Positions 7,212 to 12,513 of a stretch of 12,513 nucleotides of DNA are shown here, piece after piece. A model generated the notes under the pieces. It worked only from the letters and a program-made list of their open reading frames with translations. It was not told the DNA's origin and ran no database searches. How positions within the stretch are numbered: the first letter of the stretch is position 1; every line of letters begins with the position of its first letter. The stretch is from positions 1-12,513 of the forward strand of contig JABMDH010000008.1 of assembly GCA_015904075.1 (NCBI GenBank). The letters run 5' to 3'. The translations under genes were made by a program, and so were the position numbers. The DNA is from Nitrospira sp. (GTDB lineage: Bacteria; Nitrospirota; Nitrospiria; Nitrospirales; Nitrospiraceae).

Positions 7212-8355
7212 GCTTGTCCGGGCCGGTACTGAGCCGAAGGCTGTCGCCGAGTCTGCCTCGGTCAGCCAACTGCAGGCTCAGGCGAGTAATAAGAGCGATG
7301 TATTGCGGCTGGCTGTCCAGTTACGCGATGAAGGCCGGCTGTTCCGACGGATGACGCATGGCCTCGCGTCGTTCGGTGAGCGGGTGAAGTACCTCTGGAA
7401 GTACGATGATTTTCTGCTTCCGCTCGTGTTTGTTCCGCTGTTTGCCGATCCAACTGTGCGTGAACGGGGATTATGGGGGTTCGGTTGCGGCATGGCTGTG
7501 ACTCTAGTGGTTTCACTGGGTCTGGCCGCTGGATGGATTCCCCACAGCTCGTGGTTCCATGGCAGTACAGCCAATGCAACCGTATTCAAACACCAGATTA
7601 CGCACAATGTATTGATGGCCTTTGCCGCGTTTCTCTTTGCCGCGCTCGCGATGAGCGCGCGTATATCGTGGCGGAGGTATGGGTTGGGCGTACTCGCGCT
7701 GCTTGCCGTGATCGATGTGTTTATGCTTGTGCAGGGACGGACCGGACAGATCGTGTTGGGCGCCTTGATCATTCTATGGTGTGAACGTCGGTTTGGATTA
7801 CGCGGCCTGGTGTTGGGTATGGCGGGAGTTCTTTCGCTCGTCGCGCTGTCGTATGCCGTGTCACCGGTGTTCAATCAACGTATCGCAAAGACTGTGGAGG
7901 AAATGGAGCGAGCTCAGGTTGAATCGGTGGCGCCGAAGCAGTCTTCCGTCGGGGTTCGGCTCGAGTGGTATCACAACACGGGGAATCTGATCGTCGATCA
8001 TCCATTCGTTGGAGTGGGAACCGGCAGCTTTCCACGGGCGTATGCTGAGATGGTGACGGACCCTGCGGCGGTCAAACCGGCTCATCCCCATAACCAGTAT
8101 CTTCTAACAGGTGCAGAATTGGGCATCGCGGGCCCCGTGGTATTACTTGCGATGTTTGGGACGCTGTGGTGGAGGTTCAGGCAGGCCGTGGACAATCTTT
8201 ATGCTGAGCTGGGACAGGGCGCCGTGCTTCTGATGGCTATCGGCTGCGCCTTCAACTCATTCTTTCTCGACCATACCGAGGGACTGTTTTTTGCTTGGGT
8301 CATCAGCGCCGCATTCGCCTCGGATGGTTTGGGGGCGAGCAAGGATATATGCTGA
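7201..8355 (+). CDS. O-antigen ligase/polymerase (Wzy_C family) with atypical soluble N-terminus
   Basis: This 384-residue multi-spanning inner-membrane protein should join undecaprenyl-linked glycan to lipid A-core (WaaL) or to another repeat unit (Wzy). Family landmarks are KYDDFLLPLVFVP (67-79), ITHNVLMAFAAF (133-144), MLVQGRTGQ (175-183) with the conserved arginine, a large periplasmic loop with VRLEWY (252-257) and HPFVGVGTGSF (267-277), the histidine motif HPHNQYLL (295-302), and LDHTEGLFFAW (356-366). About nine membrane segments are visible. The first 65 residues are hydrophilic, whereas relatives usually begin with several membrane helices, so the N-terminal hairpins seem to be missing. 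The ATG at 7201 overlaps the preceding gene by 11 bp with AAGG 8 bp upstream; GTG 7192 is an alternative. Ligase and polymerase cannot be separated by sequence reading alone. Confidence 0.85.
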   Translation: MDSELVRAGTEPKAVAESASVSQLQAQASNKSDVLRLAVQLRDEGRLFRRMTHGLASFGERVKYLWKYDDFLLPLVFVPLFADPTVRERGLWGFGCGMAVTLVVSLGLAAGWIPHSSWFHGSTANATVFKHQITHNVLMAFAAFLFAALAMSARISWRRYGLGVLALLAVIDVFMLVQGRTGQIVLGALIILWCERRFGLRGLVLGMAGVLSLVALSYAVSPVFNQRIAKTVEEMERAQVESVAPKQSSVGVRLEWYHNTGNLIVDHPFVGVGTGSFPRAYAEMVTDPAAVKPAHPHNQYLLTGAELGIAGPVVLLAMFGTLWWRFRQAVDNLYAELGQGAVLLMAIGCAFNSFFLDHTEGLFFAWVISAAFASDGLGASKDIC

Positions 8356-9137
8356 AACTGTCCGTGTACATCATCGCGTATAACGAGGCTCAGCGGATTA
8401 CTGATGCGATCAATAGTGTGTTGTGGGCGGATGAGATTGTGGTGGCGGATTCGGCCAGCACGGACGGCACCGATCGGATCGCCAAAGAGTTGGGGGCAAG
8501 GGTGGTGCAGATCCCGTTTGAAGGATTTGGTCAGCTACGCAACCGGGCCGTTGAAGCCTGCACGCATGAGTGGGTGTTGAGTCTCGATACTGATGAGCAA
8601 TGTACGCCGGAGGTTCGGGACGAAATTCTTGCGCTTCTTTCGGGAACTCCTGTGCATGATGCCTATCTCGTACCGAGGCGGAACTATTTTATGGGTCGGT
8701 GGGTTCAGCACTCAGGCTGGTATCCGAATTTCAGGCAGCCGCAATTGTTCCGAAAGGGTGCGATGAAATACATGGAGCTGCCGGTTCATGAAGGGTACGA
8801 ACTGCTGACTGTCAAGCCGGTCGGAAGGCTGGAGAGTGCAATCTGGCAAGTTCCGTTCAGGAACTTCGAAGAAGTCGTGAAGAAAGCCAACCGGTATTCC
8901 ACGCTTGGCGCGCAGAAGCTCGATGGCAAACGAGTATCGATGGGGACAGCGTTTTTGCACGGCATCTGGTCGTTTCTCAAGCATTACGTGGCGAAGCGAG
9001 GGTTTCTAGACGGCTGGGTCGGGTTTGTTATTGCCTTCGGAAATTTCGAAGGAACGTTTTACCGCTATGCGAAGCGGTTTGAACAGCAGGAACAGTGGCC
9101 GATTCCAAAGCAACCGGCCCTGCGCCGGCCGGACTAG
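8349..9137 (+). CDS. WaaE/KdtX-like GT2 glycosyltransferase (LPS core)
   Basis: This 262-residue inverting GT2 (GT-A fold) enzyme opens with LSVYIIAYNEAQRI, continues with VVADSASTDGTDRIA (31-45), and has a metal-binding LDTDE (79-83). HSGWYPNFRQPQLFRK (121-136) and the late FLDGWVGFVIAFGNFEGTFYRY are typical of the WaaE/KdtX subgroup. Characterised members add beta-glucose to the inner-core heptose of lipopolysaccharide, and many uncharacterised ones sit near other core genes. A cytoplasmic membrane-associated core transferase is therefore likely; the actual sugar is unknown. ATG 8349 overlaps the ligase-family gene by 7 bp and has AAGGA three bases upstream. The gene is followed by the palindromic repeat element that separates it from the next transferase. 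Confidence 0.88.
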   Translation: MLKLSVYIIAYNEAQRITDAINSVLWADEIVVADSASTDGTDRIAKELGARVVQIPFEGFGQLRNRAVEACTHEWVLSLDTDEQCTPEVRDEILALLSGTPVHDAYLVPRRNYFMGRWVQHSGWYPNFRQPQLFRKGAMKYMELPVHEGYELLTVKPVGRLESAIWQVPFRNFEEVVKKANRYSTLGAQKLDGKRVSMGTAFLHGIWSFLKHYVAKRGFLDGWVGFVIAFGNFEGTFYRYAKRFEQQEQWPIPKQPALRRPD

Positions 9138-9171
9138 CTGGTTGAAAAACTAGCTCACAGCGGAAGGGTGT

Positions 9172-9296
9172 GCAGGATGTTCAAAAAGGCTGTCCAGCGC
9201 GGCCGCAGCGAGCGAGGAGGCGAAGCATACTTTTCCCGTATGTTGAGCTTCCGGGCGATGCGAGAACAAAGCTGGCAGGCTTTTTCAACATCCTGC
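9172..9296. repeat. 125-bp palindromic intergenic repeat element
   Basis: The ends are near-perfect inverted repeats: the left arm at 9172-9198 starts GCAGGATGTTCAAAAAGG, and the right arm at 9271-9296, reverse-complemented, starts GCAGGATGTTGAAAAAGC. They differ at two positions plus one inserted base over about 27. The middle also folds: CATAC (9226-9230) pairs with GTATG (9238-9242) around a 7-base loop, and AAGC (9223-9226) can alternatively reach GCTT (9247-9250). The element fills the intergenic space between the two GT2 genes and ends about 11 bp before the next ATG. No target duplication and no transposase are seen. From memory, elements with these arms are common between Nitrospira genes; this is unverified. 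Confidence 0.78.
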
Positions 9297-9299
9297 CAG
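9272..9299 (+). promoter_or_regulatory. Perfect 8-bp hairpin just upstream of the second GT2 start
   Basis: CTGGCAGG (9272-9279) and CCTGCCAG (9292-9299) are exact reverse complements around a 12-base loop that contains CTTTTT. The 3' arm ends 8 bp before the ATG at 9308, where only a weak CCGGA could serve as ribosome-binding site. The hairpin may limit translation of the downstream gene. It competes with the larger pairing between the two ends of the 125-bp element. It lacks a T-run after the stem, so it is not a standard intrinsic terminator. Confidence 0.5.
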
Positions 9300-9307
9300 T
9301 TGCCGGA

Positions 9308-10147
9308 ATGAAGACCGCAGTGATCGTGACGACATATAATCGCCCGGATGCCCTGGCAGTCGTGCTGGAAGGATATTGTGGCCAGAGCGATCGAGAGTTT
9401 TCGCTTGTGGTAGCGGACGATGGATCGACAGAGGAGACCGCAGCGGTCATACAAGGATATGCGAAACGCAGCCTCTTTCCGCTGGCGCATGTGTGGCAGG
9501 AAGATCGGGGGTTCCGCGCCGCGGCGATCCGGAACCGGGCGGTCGCATCGACGAACGCCGACTACATTATTTTTACCGACGGGGATTGCGTTCCGTCCCG
9601 CCATTTCGTGAGGGCTCATAAGCGGCTGGCGGAACCAGGGTATTTTCTGGGGGCGAACCGGGTGTTACTCACCGACGTATTCACGAGCCGTGTCGTGAGC
9701 GAGCAGATTCCCATACATGCCTGGAGCTGGACGGATTGGGCGCGATCCTGGTGGAGGCGTGAGGTGTATCGATTTCTTCCACTGGTGCGTCTGCCCGATG
9801 GGCCGTTTCGTAAATGGACGCCGGATCGGTGGGAAGGGATTAAGACCTGCAATCTGTCCGCATGGCGGAACGATTTGATTCGCGTGAACGGGCTGGACGA
9901 GTCCTATGAGGGATGGGGGCTGGAGGATTCCGATCTGGTGATCCGTCTTCTTCACGCTGGCACCAAGCACAAGACGGCGCGTTTTGCCGCGCCGGTGTTC
10001 CATTTGTGGCATCGAGAGCAGGATCGGATGAAGCTGCCGGCCAATCAGAAGCGGCTGGACGATCTGCTGCGATCGGCCGATATCCGGGCCGCTGTCGGTC
10101 TCGATCAATATGACTCAGTGGCGATCGGCGGCGAAGGTCGAGGTTGA
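9308..10147 (+). CDS. GT2 glycosyltransferase with galactosyltransferase-like C-terminal motif
   Basis: This 279-residue GT-A enzyme has VIVTTYNRPDAL (5-16), VVADDGSTEET (34-44), the metal-binding FTDGDCVPSR (89-98), and a C-terminal NGLDESYEGWGLEDSDLVIR stretch (194-213) of the Glyco_transf_7C type, in which WGxED helps bind the acceptor or base. An HLWH motif follows at 232-235. The group includes chondroitin-polymerase-like and many LPS or capsule transferases; the donor here is unknown. The start is placed at 9308 because the family begins MKTAVIVTTYNRP. The frame stays open back to GTG 9170, but that extension would be translated from the repeat element and has no family likeness. The ribosome-binding site is weak, and a hairpin lies immediately upstream. 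Confidence 0.87.
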   Translation: MKTAVIVTTYNRPDALAVVLEGYCGQSDREFSLVVADDGSTEETAAVIQGYAKRSLFPLAHVWQEDRGFRAAAIRNRAVASTNADYIIFTDGDCVPSRHFVRAHKRLAEPGYFLGANRVLLTDVFTSRVVSEQIPIHAWSWTDWARSWWRREVYRFLPLVRLPDGPFRKWTPDRWEGIKTCNLSAWRNDLIRVNGLDESYEGWGLEDSDLVIRLLHAGTKHKTARFAAPVFHLWHREQDRMKLPANQKRLDDLLRSADIRAAVGLDQYDSVAIGGEGRG

Positions 10148-10177
10148 GATGAGGATTGAGGCGAGACGGAAAGCGTG

Positions 10178-11308
10178 ATGAAGAGAGAGATTCATAGTGC
10201 ACTGGTGGTGTGCACAAGACGGATCGGGGATGTGCTATTGGCAACACCGGTCGTGCGATCGATCAAAGCCGCGTATCCGGACGCCGCGGTCGATATGCTC
10301 GTGTTCGAAGGGACGCAAGGTGTCGTTGCGGCGAATCCCGACATCCGCCGAATCTGGACGATCATCGAACATCCGCCGATCGGAACTCATCTGAAGCTGC
10401 TCCGTTCGATCCGGCGCCGGTATGATCTGGTGATTTCGGTACTGGCCGGCGACCGTCCGACGTTTCATGCCTGGGTTGCGGGACGATATCGTGTGGGAAC
10501 TCTGCTGGCGGATGCGAAGTCATGGTGGAAGCGGCGGTTGCTGGATGAGTGGGTGCCGTTCGACAATTTGAACACCCATACGGTTGCGATGAATCTCCGC
10601 CTCCTGGAACCGCTGAATGTCGTACCGCTTGCGACTCCTGTAGTCAGCTGGAGACATGAAGACGAAGTCTCGGTCCGGAGACTGTGTTCCGCGGTCGATG
10701 GCACACGGGCGTACGCGGTGCTGCATGTCTCTCCGAAGTTTGTGTACAAAACCTGGACGGTAGCCGGTTGGGAGGCGCTCGGACGGTGGCTGACAGATCA
10801 GGGGCTGACAATAGCGGTGACAGGCGGGGATGCGCCGGGCGAAGGGGCTTTCTGCGAGGACGTGGTTCAGCGCCTGCCGAAGGGAACGGTGAATCTTGTG
10901 GGCCAAGTCGGGCTTCCGGCGTTGGGCTATCTCTTGAGTCGCGCCACGCTCTACGTTGGGACGGACACGGCTGTGAGCCATATGGCGGCGGCGGTCGGAG
11001 CGCCGACAATAGTCCTGTTTGGTCCTTCGAATCCGGTCAAGTGGGGCCCATGGCCCAAGGATTTTCCTCTCGCCGTCAGCCCGTGGAAAAAACATGGATC
11101 GCAACGTCAGGGCAACGTGTTTCTGTTGCAGGGCGAGGGAGATTGTGTGCCCTGTCTCGGAGAAGGGTGCGACCGGCATATCAACAGCGTAAGCGACTGC
11201 CTTCAGCAGTTGCCGGCCGGCCGCGTCATCGAGGCTGCGCGGATGATGTTGGCTGAGCGGCAAGATCGACACCATACACCATTGTCCATGATATCGAGCC
11301 GCGTATGA
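10178..11308 (+). CDS. GT9-family glycosyltransferase (heptosyltransferase-like, RfaF type)
   Basis: This 376-residue GT-B enzyme belongs to the ADP-heptose:LPS heptosyltransferase family. Its N-terminus has RRIGDVLLATPVVRSIKAAYP (14-34, read as two parts: the RIGD loop and the following helix). The donor-binding block near residues 258-290 reads YVGTDTAVSH then AAAVGAPTIVLFGPSNP, the standard GT9 signature. A cysteine cluster (CVPCLGEGC, near 321-330) resembles the late cysteines of RfaF/WaaQ-type proteins. It would add heptose or a related sugar to the LPS core in the cytoplasm. No ADP-heptose synthesis gene is in view, so the donor is inferred only from family. ATG 10178 has GGAAAG a few bases upstream; GTG 10175 would add one residue. 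The stop overlaps the next ATG in an ATGA arrangement. Confidence 0.88.
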   Translation: MKREIHSALVVCTRRIGDVLLATPVVRSIKAAYPDAAVDMLVFEGTQGVVAANPDIRRIWTIIEHPPIGTHLKLLRSIRRRYDLVISVLAGDRPTFHAWVAGRYRVGTLLADAKSWWKRRLLDEWVPFDNLNTHTVAMNLRLLEPLNVVPLATPVVSWRHEDEVSVRRLCSAVDGTRAYAVLHVSPKFVYKTWTVAGWEALGRWLTDQGLTIAVTGGDAPGEGAFCEDVVQRLPKGTVNLVGQVGLPALGYLLSRATLYVGTDTAVSHMAAAVGAPTIVLFGPSNPVKWGPWPKDFPLAVSPWKKHGSQRQGNVFLLQGEGDCVPCLGEGCDRHINSVSDCLQQLPAGRVIEAARMMLAERQDRHHTPLSMISSRV

Positions 11309-12513
11309 AACAGTTGACCGCCAAGATTTTCCACGCTGTCGCCGGCCGATTGGGAAGCCTGTTACTTGACCATCGATCTGTGGTCGTGGTCGGCATACAG
11401 TTGAGCCTGATTTTAGCAGCGAACCTGACCGCGTTTGCCTTGCGCTTTGACGGAGATATTCCTCCGCAGTACCGGCTTATCATGTGGAAGTATCTTCCGG
11501 CCGTTCTGCTGGTTTTTGGATCGGGCTTGTGGGTATTCGGAATCCAGCGAGGGCTGTGGCGATATGTCGGTATCCATGATTTGGCGAGAATCTTATGGGC
11601 GTCTCTGGCCGGCTCCGCGCTCTTCTACGGTATCGTTCATGTGCTCATCGGGAACACCCAGTACCCACGATCCGTCATTATTCTGACCGGGCTGTTGAGC
11701 GGGTTGTACCTGGCGGGTATCCGATTGGGGGTCCGATGGTTTCGAGAATGGCTCCAGATTACCGGTCCGACGGCGAGGCGTGTACTGGTCGTCGGAGCAG
11801 GAAATGCGGGGGAGTTGCTTGTGCGGGATATGCTCTCCGACTCGGGCTATAACAGCAAACCGGTGGCCTTCGTGGACGACGACCCCGTCAAACAGAAGAT
11901 GAAAATCCATGGGATTCCCGTCGTCGGTAGGATCGTCGACATCAAGGCGGCGGCGGACCGGTTCGGAGCTCATGAAATTGTCGTGGCCATTCCGTCGGCC
12001 TCGACCGCGGTGAAGCAAGCCATTCTCGCCGCCTCCGAAGGCTGTACGGCGCCGATCAAGATTCTCCCCAGTGTCAAACGGCTACTCGGGGATCCCGTCT
12101 CGTTGCAGCAAGTCCGGCCGATGAGTCTCGAGGATTTGCTTCAGCGCGAGCCGATCCAAACCGATCGGCAGGAACTGCATCCGTTGATCGAAGGAAAGAC
12201 TGTCTTGGTCACCGGAGCAGGCGGGTCGATCGGCTCCGAATTATGCCGGCAAATCGCTCAGTACAAGCCGGAGTCTTTAATTTTGTTTGAGCAGTATGAA
12301 AATTCGTTGCATGTGCTTCTTTTGGAGCTTCGGGCTTCGTTCCCACACGTCGGGGTTTTACCGGTCGTCGGAGACGTCACGATGCCGGATCGTGTGGGGG
12401 AGATCTTCCGGCAGACAGGTACCGATATCGTGTTTCATGCGGCGGCACACAAGCATGTTCCATTGATGGAATTGAATCCAAAAGAAGCGGTCCGGAATAA
12501 TATTATGGGGACC
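11305..12513 (+). CDS. WbpM/CapD-like membrane UDP-HexNAc 4,6-dehydratase, N-terminal part
   Basis: The frame is open from ATG 11305 to the window end (403 codons) and continues beyond. Four hydrophobic segments lie at about 26-48, 63-80, 94-116 and 122-143. A first nucleotide-binding domain follows with RRVLVVGAGNAGELLVRDML (158-177), then the catalytic SDR domain with VLVTGAGGSIGSELCRQ (300-316), LFEQYENSLH (327-336) and FHAAAHKHVPLME (377-389). This layout is that of WbpM/CapD (about 600-670 residues), which makes UDP-2-acetamido-2,6-dideoxy-D-xylo-hexos-4-ulose from UDP-GlcNAc at the inner membrane. The catalytic lysine region lies past the window edge. The start overlaps the GT9 stop by 4 bp. 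It would feed the WbpV-like reductase and WbpL-like transferase encoded upstream. Confidence 0.9.
   Translation, partial: MKQLTAKIFHAVAGRLGSLLLDHRSVVVVGIQLSLILAANLTAFALRFDGDIPPQYRLIMWKYLPAVLLVFGSGLWVFGIQRGLWRYVGIHDLARILWASLAGSALFYGIVHVLIGNTQYPRSVIILTGLLSGLYLAGIRLGVRWFREWLQITGPTARRVLVVGAGNAGELLVRDMLSDSGYNSKPVAFVDDDPVKQKMKIHGIPVVGRIVDIKAAADRFGAHEIVVAIPSASTAVKQAILAASEGCTAPIKILPSVKRLLGDPVSLQQVRPMSLEDLLQREPIQTDRQELHPLIEGKTVLVTGAGGSIGSELCRQIAQYKPESLILFEQYENSLHVLLLELRASFPHVGVLPVVGDVTMPDRVGEIFRQTGTDIVFHAAAHKHVPLMELNPKEAVRNNIMGT

Noticed and set aside
9133..9155. ACTAGCT direct repeat at the end of the first GT2 gene (9133-9139 and 9149-9155) as a target-site duplication
   Set aside because: Both copies lie on the same side of the 125-bp element, so they do not flank it.
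9272..9299. Intrinsic transcription terminator
   Set aside because: The stem is good but no T-run follows it, and the downstream gene appears to belong to the same operon.
9170..9307. N-terminal extension of the second GT2 back to GTG 9170
   Set aside because: It would be translated from the repeat element, and the normal family start (MKTAVIVTTYNRP) is at 9308.
10520..11275. 251-codon reverse-strand ORF
   Set aside because: It is antisense to the GT9 gene, whose family motifs are unambiguous.

Overview
This window is the interior of a cell-surface polysaccharide (O-antigen / lipopolysaccharide) biosynthesis locus. Twelve substantial genes all lie on the + strand and are packed like one operon: most junctions overlap by 1-13 bp or are separated by a few tens of bases. 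The first gene is cut at its 5' end and the last at its 3' end. The organism is a Gram-negative, moderately GC-rich bacterium. Two structured intergenic repeats and the gene style resemble what I remember of Nitrospira (Nitrospirota) genomes, but that assignment is from memory and not established by the sequence.

Region by region: (1) 1-1900 encodes two GT4 glycosyltransferases, the second close to WbuB, a family that transfers L-FucNAc or L-QuiNAc. (2) 1888-5176 encodes a nucleotide-sugar module: an RmlD-like reductase, a FnlA/WbjB-type UDP-GlcNAc 4,6-dehydratase/epimerase and a WbjD/FnlC-type 2-epimerase. Together they should make a UDP-2-acetamido-2,6-dideoxy-L-hexose, best guess UDP-L-QuiNAc, for the WbuB-like enzyme. 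A ~192-bp element with imperfect terminal inverted repeats lies between the last two genes. (3) 5195-7211 encodes a WbpV/WbpK-like 4-ketoreductase and a WbpL/WecA-like undecaprenyl-phosphate sugar-phosphate transferase. With the WbpM-like 4,6-dehydratase that begins at 11305 they form the set that makes UDP-D-QuiNAc or UDP-D-FucNAc and loads it on undecaprenyl phosphate, which starts the repeat unit. (4) 7201-11308 encodes an O-antigen ligase/polymerase-family membrane protein, a WaaE/KdtX-like GT2, a second GT2 with a galactosyltransferase-like C-terminal motif, and a GT9 (heptosyltransferase-family) enzyme. These look like core assembly and ligation functions. A ~125-bp palindromic element lies between the two GT2 genes.

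The inferred flow is: a WbpM/WbpV-type pathway makes the first sugar; the WbpL-like enzyme attaches it to the lipid carrier; the GT4 enzymes extend it, including with the L-sugar from the FnlA-type module; the ligase-family protein polymerises it or transfers it to lipid A-core; the GT2/GT9 enzymes build the acceptor core. No flippase (Wzx), ABC exporter, chain-length regulator, RNA gene, CRISPR array, insertion sequence or clear promoter is visible. The most unusual items are the two structured repeats, the apparently N-terminally shortened ligase-family protein, and a 38-codon ORF bridging the first two genes.
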